Of a DNA stretch of 64,000 nt, positions 52,266 to 61,397 are shown in pieces (position 1 is the stretch's first letter; the number at the start of each line of letters is the position of its first letter). A model generated the notes under the pieces. It was not told the origin of the DNA and ran no database searches. It saw only the letters and a program-made list of their open reading frames with translations. The translations under genes and the position numbers were made by a program. This DNA is from Lachnospiraceae bacterium oral taxon 500. Lineage in GTDB: Bacteria > Bacillota > Clostridia > Lachnospirales > Vallitaleaceae. Location of the stretch: assembly GCA_002999035.1 (NCBI GenBank), contig CP027241.1, positions 809,001-873,000 of the forward strand, given 5' to 3'.

Positions 52266-53772
52266 GCTCTCTACCTCCTCTCATCTTGTCCAATATTAGA
52301 AATTTATTGCTTTCACTCATATTCAAAACATTTTCTATTTTTCCATCTCCCATTACCGCAACCTCACTCACAGTGTTTGCTAAAAACTCAAAATCATGAC
52401 TTATTACCAAAACTGTTGTTCCATTTTTTAATTGTTCTTCAATCAGTTTTGCGACGGAAAGCATTGAGTCTTTATCACAACCCGATGTCGGTTCATCATA
52501 AATAAAAACTTTTGCCTGTTTCATCATCCCACAAGCTATTGTCAGTCTTTGTTTTTCTCCTCTTGATAAAGCAAACGGATGCTTATCCATATATTTATCT
52601 AAGCCAAGTACATTCAAAATAGACTTTGCCTTTTTGATATTTTCTTTTTTATCTTTACTTGAAATACCAAGCAGCATTTCATCAAGTACACTTTCCGAAA
52701 ACAACTGATAGTCCGAATCTTGAAAGACAAAGTATGACATCTCCATTAAATCTTTACGATTCAACTCTTTATCTTTTTCCGCCCATATTTTTCCCTCTTT
52801 TATCTTCTCAAGTCCTGAAATCACTCTTGCAAAGGTGGTTTTTCCGGTGCCATTTAAGCCAATAAGACCAATGGCTTTTCCGCACTCCATATTGAAATCA
52901 AGATGATTTAAAATGTACTGGTTTTGTTTATTTCCATTCTTAACTACACTCGGATAGCAAAATTTCAAGTCTTTTCCGCTGATACTTTCATCATTTAATT
53001 TATATAAATCTTTCTTCTCACTTATCCTGTATTCTTCTAATTCAAGAGTCCTTAGTCCGTTCTCATCCCAAAACTCTTGACTAAGATGGATAACTTCTTC
53101 CCGACTCAAGTCCTGTGCAATTTCTCCATCTTTAATCAAAAGAAAACGGTCAAATAAAGATTTTACATAGTACAGACGATGTTCAATCAAAACAACTGTT
53201 GTACCCTTTTGCTTTAATTTTTCTAAAATCAAAAACAGGTCAAATGTAGCTTTCATATCCAAATTTGCTGAGGGTTCATCTAAAATTAAAACTTTCGGAT
53301 TCATTGCATATATGCTTGCAATAGCTATCTTTTGTTTCTGTCCGCTTGATAATTCAAAAACAGATTTTCCTTTAAGTTCCTCAATAGCCAGCTCCGTATA
53401 TATTTCTTCTACTCTCTGTTTGATTTCATCTCTTGATTTACAGATAGTTTGAAGTCCGAAAGCTATTTCTTCATCTGTCGTTGTCGTGAAAAACTGACTT
53501 CTCGGATCTTGAAATACAGTCCCTACAATATGCCCTATTTCATGAAGCAATAATTTGCTTATATCTTTTCCGGACGCAAAGGCTTCTCCTTTCATTTTGC
53601 CTTTGTAATAATGTGGAATAAGACCATTCATTACACTTCCAAGAGTGCTTTTACCACTTCCACTTTTCCCTGAAATTAAAACAAATTCACCTTTTTTAAT
53701 TTCAAGATTGATATTTTTTAAAGCAGTTCGCCCATCTTCCCATTCATAAGAAACATCTTTTAACAAAATCAT
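52255..53772 (-). CDS. ECF transporter duplicated ATPase (module 2)
   Basis: A 505-residue double NBD. First half: SGKSGSGKST, LSSGQKQK, VLILDEPSANLD. Second half: GLNGTGKTT, LSRGEKQR (Arg instead of the second Gly region of the usual signature), VFIYDEPTSGCD, in which the D-loop Leu is Cys. Q-loops FQDPRSQFF and FQDSDYQLF. It starts two bases after the ABC stop, following GAGGTG. Function as in module 1. Confidence 0.91.
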   Translation of the reverse strand: MILLKDVSYEWEDGRTALKNINLEIKKGEFVLISGKSGSGKSTLGSVMNGLIPHYYKGKMKGEAFASGKDISKLLLHEIGHIVGTVFQDPRSQFFTTTTDEEIAFGLQTICKSRDEIKQRVEEIYTELAIEELKGKSVFELSSGQKQKIAIASIYAMNPKVLILDEPSANLDMKATFDLFLILEKLKQKGTTVVLIEHRLYYVKSLFDRFLLIKDGEIAQDLSREEVIHLSQEFWDENGLRTLELEEYRISEKKDLYKLNDESISGKDLKFCYPSVVKNGNKQNQYILNHLDFNMECGKAIGLIGLNGTGKTTFARVISGLEKIKEGKIWAEKDKELNRKDLMEMSYFVFQDSDYQLFSESVLDEMLLGISSKDKKENIKKAKSILNVLGLDKYMDKHPFALSRGEKQRLTIACGMMKQAKVFIYDEPTSGCDKDSMLSVAKLIEEQLKNGTTVLVISHDFEFLANTVSEVAVMGDGKIENVLNMSESNKFLILDKMRGGRELGR

Positions 53773-53774
53773 GG

Positions 53775-55484
53775 TTACACCTCATATTGAGCTTTCCATA
53801 ATTTTGTGTAGTAACCATCTTTCTCAAGAAGTTCCCCATGCTTTCCTTTTTCAAGTAAATTTCCTTTTTGAAATACGAGAATTTGGTCAGCTTTTTGAAT
53901 TGTTTTTAAATGATGAGCCACTACAAGTACAGTTCTATTCTTTGCAAGTTCTGTAATAGCATCTTGTATCAAAGATTCATTTACAGGATCAACATTACTT
54001 GTCATTTCATCAAGAATTAAAATAGGTGCATCCTTTAGAAAGGCTCTTGCAATAGATATTCTTTGTCTCTGTCCACCTGAAAGAATCCCACCATTTTCTC
54101 CAATATCAGTTTTATAACCTTTTGGTAAACTCATAATGAAATCATGTATCCTTGCCTTCTTTGCAGCTTTAATGATTTCCTCTTTTGTAGCTCCTTTTTT
54201 ACCTACTCTGATATTTTCTTCAATCGTGTTATCAAACAGTTGAACATTCTGCATGACAATGCTGATACGATCTAAAAGCTCATCATAAGGAATATCCCTT
54301 ATATCAGTTCCTCCAAGTGTAATTTTCCCTTTATGCACATCATAAAATCTTAGAAGCAAGTTGGTTATAGTAGTCTTTCCACTACCTGATTCTCCAACTA
54401 AGGCTGTCATTGTTTTTTCAGCAATAGAAAAGCTCAATTTTTCCATTTTAAATTCATCTTTTTCATAAGAAAAATCTATGTTTTCAAAAGCTATATCATT
54501 ATCTTTCGGAACAATCCCATTCACTTTATCCTGTATTACATCTGCATATAAAATTCTTGAAAGTCTTTCATAACTGTCCACCGCCGAAACATAGTACATA
54601 TAGTGTTGTTCCATAGAAGCGAACGGCTTATAAAACTCTTTTGAAATTACCGCAAAGATAATAAAATTAAGTACATCAAGATTTCCCTTTACAACAAATA
54701 TTGTTCCTGCAATTAAAAGAACCAAATATCCAATATCCAGTAAAAAACCAAATATGGATAATTGTTTTGCCTTGAATCTTGAAGCTGCTTTGCTTGTTTC
54801 TCCAAACTTTTTTGTCTTATTCATAAGCTCATTATCCAAGCTCTTATTGTTTGAAAAACTCTTTAGTACAGGTATTCCTCTAACATATTCAACAAATAAG
54901 CTAACCATATCAAGAAGTGCTGAGTTGTTCTGATTTTCAATTTTTTCAGATTGCTTAATTGTCAAATATAGAAAGATAAGAGCAATCGGAACAGATACAG
55001 CCATTAGAATAGCAAGTTTTAAATCAACATTTGCAAGACCAATAAATACGACTGTGCCTATCAAAAAATCGCCAAACATTCTTGACCACATGTGTCCTAC
55101 AACAAGGGACATATTATCAACATCTTTGTGTAGAATTGTATTGATTTCTCCCAGTCTTTCATTGGTATAAAATCCTAAACTGAATTTTTTCAATTTGATA
55201 ATCATGCGTTCTCTGATTTGCTGAACAATATCAAAACCCGCACTATGCTTTTTCATATCCGCAACCATGTTACAAATGCCTTTGAATACAACAAGAAGTG
55301 CAATCACAATAAAATATTTATATAGGTTCTCTATGCTTGTTCCATCAAATATCTGAAACAGTATAGAAAAAACAATAACAATCATAACTATGGAACTTAC
55401 TCCATAAAGGGCAAAGAATACACTTGATATAATCAAATCTCTCTTCCCGGTTTTTGTAAGTAGTTTTAACATTTCTCTAAACAT
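53775..55484 (-). CDS. Exporter-fold ABC transporter, second subunit (module 2)
   Basis: A 569-residue half-transporter: six helices, then NBD with GESGSGKTT, VMQNVQLF, LSGGQRQR, ILILDEMTSNVDPVNE and VAHHLKTI. Two departures stand out: LDEMTSN for the usual LDEATS, and VAHH for AHR in the switch region. The catalytic Glu and His remain, so activity is expected. It overlaps the first subunit gene by eight bases. GGAGGT is 11 bases from the ATG; an ATG four codons in is an alternative. Confidence 0.88.
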   Translation of the reverse strand: MFREMLKLLTKTGKRDLIISSVFFALYGVSSIVMIVIVFSILFQIFDGTSIENLYKYFIVIALLVVFKGICNMVADMKKHSAGFDIVQQIRERMIIKLKKFSLGFYTNERLGEINTILHKDVDNMSLVVGHMWSRMFGDFLIGTVVFIGLANVDLKLAILMAVSVPIALIFLYLTIKQSEKIENQNNSALLDMVSLFVEYVRGIPVLKSFSNNKSLDNELMNKTKKFGETSKAASRFKAKQLSIFGFLLDIGYLVLLIAGTIFVVKGNLDVLNFIIFAVISKEFYKPFASMEQHYMYYVSAVDSYERLSRILYADVIQDKVNGIVPKDNDIAFENIDFSYEKDEFKMEKLSFSIAEKTMTALVGESGSGKTTITNLLLRFYDVHKGKITLGGTDIRDIPYDELLDRISIVMQNVQLFDNTIEENIRVGKKGATKEEIIKAAKKARIHDFIMSLPKGYKTDIGENGGILSGGQRQRISIARAFLKDAPILILDEMTSNVDPVNESLIQDAITELAKNRTVLVVAHHLKTIQKADQILVFQKGNLLEKGKHGELLEKDGYYTKLWKAQYEV

Positions 55485-57264
55485 TTTCTGTTACCACCTC
55501 CGTACACTCGCAATCCACTCCGTTCCTTGCTCGTGAAAGACTATCGTCTTTCAAATTCCATCTATCTACCTTGTTCTGTGCTTCAACCATATCCTTATAA
55601 AAATCACATCTTTTCATCAGCTCTTCATGGCTTCCTGCATCAAGAACAACACCCTTATCCATAACTATAATTTGGTCTGAATCTCTAATCGTATTTAGAT
55701 GATGAGCAATTGTAATAACCGTTTTATCCTTACTTAAATCATCAATCGCTTCACCGATTAGTCTTTCATTTTCACTATCAACAGCTGCCATTGCCTCATC
55801 TAATATTAAAATCGGTGCATTTTTCAGTATCATTCTTGCTATGGAGATTCTTTGTTTTTCTCCACCGGATAACTTAACTCCCATTTCACCTACTCGTGTT
55901 TCATATCCATTTGGCAATGCTGAAATAAAATCATGGCATCTTGATTTTTTAGCCGCCTCTATGACTTCCTCTTTTGTTGCATTTAGTTTTCCGATTGCTA
56001 TATTTTCAAAAATGCTTAAATCAAAAAGGATAACTTCTTGCCCGACACTACCAATCAACATTGAGATATTTTCTTGACTATATTCTTTTATGTCTTTTCC
56101 ATTTATCAGTATTTGTCCTTCGTCTGCATCCCAAAATCCCATAAGTAAATTAGATACGGTACTTTTCCCACAACCACTTGCACCTACAAAGGCATTCAAG
56201 CTATTTTTCTTAAAAGTTAAATTGATGTTTTGTAGCTCAAAGCAATCTTTTCCGTACGCAAAATTCACATCTTTAAATTCTATGTTTCCAAATTCTAAAC
56301 CTTGTTCTGTCTTTTTGTTTGGAAGTGGAACTGTTAAAACTTTTCCAATCGCCTTTAATGCCTCCCTAAACACAATAGAAAAATGTTGCAATGTAGCTGT
56401 CTTACTTATAGATGCAGTAAAAGCAGATGATAAAATTATTGCAAGAATAAAATTAGGAGTTGTAATATTCCCATAATAAAGAAAGATACTTCCCAAAATC
56501 ATGACAATTACCACTCCAATTTCCATAAATATGTCAATAAGTCCCATTGGAATTGTAATTGCTCCCATACTCTTTTTAACCCAGTAAATATATTCTCTTG
56601 CCGTTTTTAATGTTCTTTCACTAATCTCCTCTTCTTTAGCAAAAGCCTTAATCACAGAAATGTTTTTTACATATTCCATCAACTCTTCTCTCATCTTATT
56701 TTCATGATTAAAGTAAATCGAAAAGTTTTTATCCATTGTTTTCTGTGAAAGAACTTTTACCAAATACATGAGTGGAACTCCGGCAATCATTCCAAGAGCA
56801 AGACGCCAATCCACAAAAATCATAGCTACAAAAATAATGGTTGGTAGAAGTGTAACTGACATTATTTCAGGAAGACCATGGGCAAGGTATACTTCCACTT
56901 GTTCTACATCATGTTGAACGATGTTGGTAAGCTCTCCGGTATTATGTTCTTTGAAAAATCCTAAACTTAGTTTTTTTAGATGACCGATAATATCTAACCT
57001 AAGTTCTGTCAATTTTTCGTATGCTTTCTCATGAGCAACTTTTGTCGCAAAATAGTAAAACACTCCCTTTAATGCAAACGATATAAAGATTCCTAAGAAT
57101 ATATACTTTAAATCACCTTCGTTAATATTGCTTGTGATTAAAGAACTAATCAAATATACAAGTAAGATTTGTGGTATCAAATCAAATACTATTTTTAAAG
57201 CAAGAAGTGAATTGGATAAGCCGTTTTTCCCAATCACTTTTTTTCTTAATTCTTTTTCCGGCAT
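55477..57264 (-). CDS. Exporter-fold ABC transporter, first subunit (module 2)
   Basis: About 595 residues from ATG 57264 (AAGGAGAG upstream). NBD: GASGCGKST, VGQEVILF, LSGGEKQR, ILILDEAMAAVDSENE, IAHHLNTI. Here the D-loop is AAVDSENE, not the ADPENE of the other first subunits. With its partner's odd LDEMTS, this suggests this pair diverged earlier. The tail CECTEVVTEN is unrelated to the other pairs. A perfect 24-bp palindrome lies 27 bases upstream. Confidence 0.88.
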   Translation of the reverse strand: MPEKELRKKVIGKNGLSNSLLALKIVFDLIPQILLVYLISSLITSNINEGDLKYIFLGIFISFALKGVFYYFATKVAHEKAYEKLTELRLDIIGHLKKLSLGFFKEHNTGELTNIVQHDVEQVEVYLAHGLPEIMSVTLLPTIIFVAMIFVDWRLALGMIAGVPLMYLVKVLSQKTMDKNFSIYFNHENKMREELMEYVKNISVIKAFAKEEEISERTLKTAREYIYWVKKSMGAITIPMGLIDIFMEIGVVIVMILGSIFLYYGNITTPNFILAIILSSAFTASISKTATLQHFSIVFREALKAIGKVLTVPLPNKKTEQGLEFGNIEFKDVNFAYGKDCFELQNINLTFKKNSLNAFVGASGCGKSTVSNLLMGFWDADEGQILINGKDIKEYSQENISMLIGSVGQEVILFDLSIFENIAIGKLNATKEEVIEAAKKSRCHDFISALPNGYETRVGEMGVKLSGGEKQRISIARMILKNAPILILDEAMAAVDSENERLIGEAIDDLSKDKTVITIAHHLNTIRDSDQIIVMDKGVVLDAGSHEELMKRCDFYKDMVEAQNKVDRWNLKDDSLSRARNGVDCECTEVVTENV

Positions 57265-57290
57265 GAACAACTCTCCTTTCAAAATTGAAT

Positions 57291-57314
57291 AATATTGAAT
57301 TATAATTCAATATT
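57291..57314. promoter_or_regulatory. Perfect 24-bp palindrome before the module 2 ABC pair
   Basis: AATATTGAAT (57291-57300) and ATTCAATATT (57305-57314) around TATA, identical on both strands. A related imperfect palindrome at 58700-58742 lies before the TetR gene, so it is probably the operator of that TetR. Confidence 0.7.
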
Positions 57315-57412
57315 AAGGTTTAAAGTAAGACTTTGCTGATTACACAAAGTCTATTACTATACATTAATTAATCTCAAAACCATAAATTTTATCAACACAT
57401 TAGCTTTAATAT

Positions 57413-58060
57413 TCAACTATTTTTAAAAAGCTCTTCACATTTTTTCTGTATAGTTTCCCCGCGTTTTTTAATTAACTCTTTTATTTTTTCTGAACAACTT
57501 ATTTTTGAAAATTTATCATTAGAATAATAATCTTCTTGTAAAGTCATTTTAATATAATCTTCAAAAGAAAAATTCATGTCGAAATCATTCCAATTCTGGT
57601 TTATATACTTTATCATCTTGTTCCAATCTTCATTGAAGTCCTTATGAATAAATTGTAAGCTACGTTTACGCTTCATATTATTCGCGGGAATCGGAGTAAA
57701 ATTACCTATAAAATGATAATCATAACCTTGCTCATTTATATCGTAACACAGCTTCCCATTATTCATTACATCAAAAAGAAATCTATACCTTTCTTTATCA
57801 TTTTTAACTATTAGATAATATCTATTTATTAAGTAATTATATTTTTCTTTATCCTTATTCGTTAAAAAATCGGATATTATTTCTCCCCAAATCATTTGAC
57901 ATAATGGTGACTGTTCACAGTCTCCTAACGACCATTCATTATTGTCTTTAAAATTATATTTACTAAACTCATTCCAAGGAATTTTACAAACAATCTCTTC
58001 TTTCCAGTCCTTTTGCATTTCTCTCCATAACCTTTTATTCTTTTTACTACAATAAGACAT
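57413..58060 (-). CDS. Hypothetical protein between TetR and ABC genes (module 2)
   Basis: A 215-residue soluble protein, Asn/Lys/Trp/Tyr-rich, not recognised. It starts MSYCSKKNKRLWREMQKDW after an AGGAGGGGG site, so translation should be strong. Segments NEWSLGDCEQSPLCQMIWGEIISDFL and DYHFIGNFTPIPANNMKRKRSLQFIHKDFNEDW suggest an alpha/beta fold. Module 1 has no counterpart. It may be a nonpermanent passenger. Confidence 0.65.
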   Translation of the reverse strand: MSYCSKKNKRLWREMQKDWKEEIVCKIPWNEFSKYNFKDNNEWSLGDCEQSPLCQMIWGEIISDFLTNKDKEKYNYLINRYYLIVKNDKERYRFLFDVMNNGKLCYDINEQGYDYHFIGNFTPIPANNMKRKRSLQFIHKDFNEDWNKMIKYINQNWNDFDMNFSFEDYIKMTLQEDYYSNDKFSKISCSEKIKELIKKRGETIQKKCEELFKNS

Positions 58061-58106
58061 TATTTCCCCCTCCTTAATTAAATTTATTAAACTGATTTTA
58101 GTAAAA

Positions 58107-58679
58107 TTATAAAGATTCTACCCCCTTATAATAACATCTCGCTATCAACTTCAACATTTCTTTTGCCCACTTTTCACTTTGATAATGTCTTGCTATTTCA
58201 AGAAGACCCTCCGTAAAATTATTAGCTAAAATATGGGCAAGCATTGGATCATATTTTCTTTTTGATTGTCTTTTCAGGCTCACTTCAATATGAATCTGCA
58301 TTTGCGATATAAGTTTTTGTTTTGCTTCTGTATGCTTTGTACCTGAGCTTTTATCCATTAAAATAATTAACTTCTTACGCTCTTTTAAAAGTTCATGAAT
58401 ATAATTCTCGCCGACTTCATCAAACCTTTCAGAAGCAGAGCCTTTTTCCAAAGATTCTTCCTCATTAAAAGCTGACTCAAAATTTATATAAACAGAACTT
58501 ACCACTGCATCAAACAAAACCTCCTTATTTTTGAAATAGGTATAGATGAGTGCCACAGGTATATTCGCTTCTTTTGCAATTTCTGTTAATTTGGCACCTC
58601 TATAATCCTTTTTATAAAATACTTTTTCTGCTGATTCGAGTATTCTATTTCTGACTTCTTCTTTTAATACTTGTGCCAT
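58107..58679 (-). CDS. TetR-family regulator (module 2)
   Basis: A 190-residue repressor: HTH VRNRILESAEKVFYKKDYRGAKLTEIAKEANIPVALIYTYFKNKEVLF, then a helical domain with ESLEKGSASERFDEVGENYIHELLKERKKLI. First gene of module 2. AT-rich palindromes lie before it and before the ABC pair. Its HTH differs from those of the other two modules, which fits the different operator of each module. Confidence 0.9.
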   Translation of the reverse strand: MAQVLKEEVRNRILESAEKVFYKKDYRGAKLTEIAKEANIPVALIYTYFKNKEVLFDAVVSSVYINFESAFNEEESLEKGSASERFDEVGENYIHELLKERKKLIILMDKSSGTKHTEAKQKLISQMQIHIEVSLKRQSKRKYDPMLAHILANNFTEGLLEIARHYQSEKWAKEMLKLIARCYYKGVESL

Positions 58680-58699
58680 AGCACACCTCTTTCTATTCT

Positions 58700-58742
58700 A
58701 ATACTGAATTTATATTTAATAATAAATTATAATTCAATATTT
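58700..58742. promoter_or_regulatory. Imperfect AT-rich palindrome before the module 2 TetR gene
   Basis: AATACTGAATT... and ...AATTCAATATT pair imperfectly over 19 bases. The right half shares ATTATAATTCAATATT with the perfect palindrome at 57291-57314. Confidence 0.5.
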
Positions 58743-58848
58743 GTCAAGATACCTATAGAAAATATATCGTCTTTGTGGTACAATTTAATAATAAATTAAA
58801 AACTTGCTTAATGCTTGCTCCATAACTCACACTTTTGTAGCAAGCACA

Positions 58849-58943
58849 GTAAGTGTACGGACACTTACGGAAAAATTGACGAAGCAGCCCTTTGGGAACT
58901 GCTTCTTTTTTTATCAATTTTTAGCTTGTTAGGGAGACCCTAA
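58849..58943 (+). other. Possible oriT region
   Basis: Three structures in 95 bp directly before mobC: GTAAGTGT-ACGG-ACACTTAC (58849-58868), a hairpin GAAGCAG/CTGCTTC with seven following T (58881-58912), and TTAGGG-AGA-CCCTAA (58929-58943) followed by TACCCCG. Inverted repeats beside mobilisation genes are typical of transfer origins. The second also works as a terminator. No nic site can be proven. Confidence 0.45.
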
Positions 58944-58976
58944 TACCCCGAAAATCATACAAAGGAGGAAATATCT

Positions 58977-59330
58977 ATGGCAAATAGGATACGAAATGAA
59001 CGACTTGAAATTAAGTTGACTAAGGCAGAAAAGGCTCATTTTGAGGAGAAAAGAAAACTTGCAAAGTGCAGAAATATGAGCCACTTTATCCGCAAATGCG
59101 TTTTAGAAAAGGAAATTTATCAGGTAGATTTAGAGCCTTTTAGGGATTTACAAGGCTTACTTTCCAACGCAACAAACAACATCAATCAGATTGCAAAGCG
59201 AGTAAATTCGACCGGTGGTATAGTCCACAAAGAGGACATAGGCGATATAAAAAAAGAGATTGAACATTTTTCAAAAGAACTGTGGCAAATTCATTCCTTG
59301 CTTCTAAACAGGACTTCCGGAGGTGATTAG
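58977..59330 (+). CDS. mobC: MobC-like relaxosome accessory protein
   Basis: A 117-residue DNA-binding protein: N-terminal ribbon-helix-helix (RNERLEIKLTKAEKAHFEEKRKLAKCRNMSHFIRKCVL) and a MobC C-terminus (LLSNATNNINQIAKRVNSTGGIVHKEDIGDIKKEI). It assists the relaxase at oriT. AAAGGAGG precedes the ATG. The relaxase gene follows after five bases but is truncated, so transfer would need a relaxase in trans. Confidence 0.87.
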   Translation: MANRIRNERLEIKLTKAEKAHFEEKRKLAKCRNMSHFIRKCVLEKEIYQVDLEPFRDLQGLLSNATNNINQIAKRVNSTGGIVHKEDIGDIKKEIEHFSKELWQIHSLLLNRTSGGD

Positions 59331-59335
59331 TTTTT

Positions 59336-59431
59336 ATGGCTATTACAAAAATACACCCTATAAAATCAACCCTTAATCTTGCTATTGACTACATCGTAAA
59401 TGGAGAAAAAACAGATGAACAAATCTTGGTA
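59336..59431 (+). pseudogene. Relaxase gene truncated after about 32 codons
   Basis: MAITKIHPIKSTLNLAIDYI and NGEKTDEQILVST are the start of a MobA/VirD2-type relaxase. From about 59432 the sequence changes to that of a surface protein on the opposite strand, and the relaxase frame runs only through shadow codons to 59530. The catalytic His triad is therefore lost. Confidence 0.8.
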
Positions 59432-60654
59432 AGTACTGAACCTGCAGGCATTGGAACATCGTTTACTCCCGCTGCAGTTGTTCCTACTGCGCTAAGCTCA
59501 AATTTGAACTCTTCTGCTGTAGGAGCTTGATCTCCTGTCAAAGCTTTCTTAACCTTAAAGTTTGCAGTTGTGTAGTTGAATACATTTTTAAATGCTGGCT
59601 CGCTATCTACTACTGCCTTAAGTGTTCCGTTATCATTTGTTACTGTAACAGTTACTTCCTTCTCTGCATTATCGTATACTACGCCTGCTAGAGGATTTGC
59701 TCTGTTCTCTGAAACCTTGAACTTATATGTTCCTGGCTTCTTGAACTCGATCTTGTCAAACTCAAAGCTTCCGTCTGTGCCTACAGCTGCTGTAAGAGCC
59801 TGTGGCATTGTCACGCCATCATATGTTTCAGTTGGAATCTGAGCTAGTGTAACCTCAAATGTATTTGCAGGTATTGTTAGAGCTGTATTATCCTGATCAA
59901 CATATTCCTTGCTTCCCTTAATCTTTGCATCTACCTTCTGGTAGTTTGGAACGATTGCTGAGAATCCTGGCTGCGTTGCATTTAGGATTGAGAATGTTCC
60001 CTCAGTTGCATTTAGTGAACCTGATGTTGTATATGCTGGGTTTGGCTTAAATACATTGTTATCAAACTTATATGCCCCTGGTGCTGATGTCTGAACTAGA
60101 CGATATTCACCTCTTGATAGACCTGTGATAACAGCTTCTCCACTTGCGTTTGACTTCGCGATTGCCTTACGGCCTCTGATATAGTAATCTGACCACTTGC
60201 CGTTTAGCTTTGTCTGAATCTTAAACTCAGCTCCCTTGATAGGAGTTGTGTTGTCAATCTCATCTACAACCTTTAAACGAATTGTTCCTGCTGAAACTGT
60301 TGCAGTCCCCGCAGACTTATCAATTGTGTAAGTAACTGAAGCTTCATCGCTTGCCTGATCTGAAGAAATCTCACCCTTGTTAGTTACGTTCTCTAGTCCA
60401 GTGATTTCTGGATAGTGAGTGTCAAATTCAGCAAAGAATGTAACTATATTGCCCTGTGAAGGTCCATTTGGACCATAGATGTCTTTAATCTTGTTCATGC
60501 CACCTAGATCTGGTTCTAGGTCAGTGTACTTGAGTGAATCATTTGAGAAATTAGCGATGAAGGTATCTCCACCTGTCGCTGGGTCTAAGACTCTCACTAC
60601 TTTGATACAATTTAATGATTGACTTCTTGAAATCCATATAATATCTGTTTGCAC
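59432..60654 (-). pseudogene. Internal fragment of a pilin/adhesin gene
   Basis: About 400 codons of a Gram-positive surface protein without start, signal peptide or LPXTG end. In order: an unassigned N-terminal part (RVLDPATGGDTFIANF), a SpaA/Cna-B-like domain (TIRLKVVDEIDNTTPIKGAEFKI to LSRGEYRLVQTSAPGAY), a complete pilin isopeptide-linkage domain (NTFEVTLAQIPTETYDG to KPGTYKFKVSEN), and the start of another (FKVKKALTGDQAPTAEEFKFELSAVG). The last is cut at the relaxase junction. GC content is clearly above both flanks. It may be a rearranged fragment, a donor cassette for antigenic variation, or a chimeric join. Confidence 0.72.
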
Positions 60655-60756
60655 ACCCCTATTTGAAAAACGTTAAAAGGTATTCATTCATAATTTATTC
60701 TTTTAAAGTTATACTTAGCAGTCTTGCTTCTTGTATTTTTATAGTATATAATATTG

Positions 60757-60771
60757 CATATCAGTGATATG
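60757..60771. promoter_or_regulatory. Operator candidate before the module 3 TetR gene
   Basis: CATATCA-G-TGATATG, 14 bases before the start codon and overlapping the leader. A near copy lies at 63485-63499. Confidence 0.6.
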
Positions 60772-60784
60772 TGGGAGGGGTCTA

Positions 60785-61396
60785 ATGGTTAACGGTTATC
60801 TTGAAACATATAATAAATTGATAGAAAGTGCAAAAAGAGAGTTTGAAAATAAAGAATATGAAAAGGTGTCTATAAGAAATATCGCTAGCGGTGCTAACCT
60901 TACAATTGGAGCTCTTTATCAGCATTTTAAGAATAAAGAAGATTTGTATGACTGTATTGTTTCTCCCATTTGCGATGGTTTTATATCAATAACAAATGAT
61001 AGAAATAAGGATTTTATTGATAGTTTAGAAAGGGATGAATTTAGCATTATTAGCGAAGAATTGTCCTATATTACTAATGATTTATTGAAATATATTTATG
61101 ATAATTGGAAAATATTTAGAATTTTAATTTTAAATGATAAAACTAAAATTTATAAAACATTTTTCAATACAATCGTTGAAAATGAAACAAAAATGACTCA
61201 GCTTATGATTGAAAAGAAAAATATTAGCCAATATGAACATTTAACTTTTAAAAAATTAAAATCCTTAATTTCAGCACAGTATCAGGGGATTTTTGCCCTA
61301 ATGAGAACTGAAGATGATATAAAGAACTTAGATAATGATTTGCATTTGTTATTTGATTTTTTTAGATATGGTTGGATAGGGGTGTTAGGTATATAA
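60785..61396 (+). CDS. TetR-family regulator (module 3)
   Basis: A 203-residue repressor starting at ATG 60785 (GGGAGGGG upstream; the frame is open from GTG 60764). HTH: NKLIESAKREFENKEYEKVSIRNIASGANLTIGALYQHFKNKEDLY. The helical domain ends DFFRYGWIGVLGI, similar in kind to the module 1 end QYYGWQGLMKK. One base separates it from the T gene. Very AT-rich codons mark a different origin from the first half of the window. Confidence 0.9.
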   Translation: MVNGYLETYNKLIESAKREFENKEYEKVSIRNIASGANLTIGALYQHFKNKEDLYDCIVSPICDGFISITNDRNKDFIDSLERDEFSIISEELSYITNDLLKYIYDNWKIFRILILNDKTKIYKTFFNTIVENETKMTQLMIEKKNISQYEHLTFKKLKSLISAQYQGIFALMRTEDDIKNLDNDLHLLFDFFRYGWIGVLGI

Positions 61397-61397
61397 C

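Noticed and set aside
59389-60654. Intact 421-residue surface protein gene
   Set aside because: No signal peptide, anchor or ribosome site; the first and last codons derive from unrelated flanking sequence.
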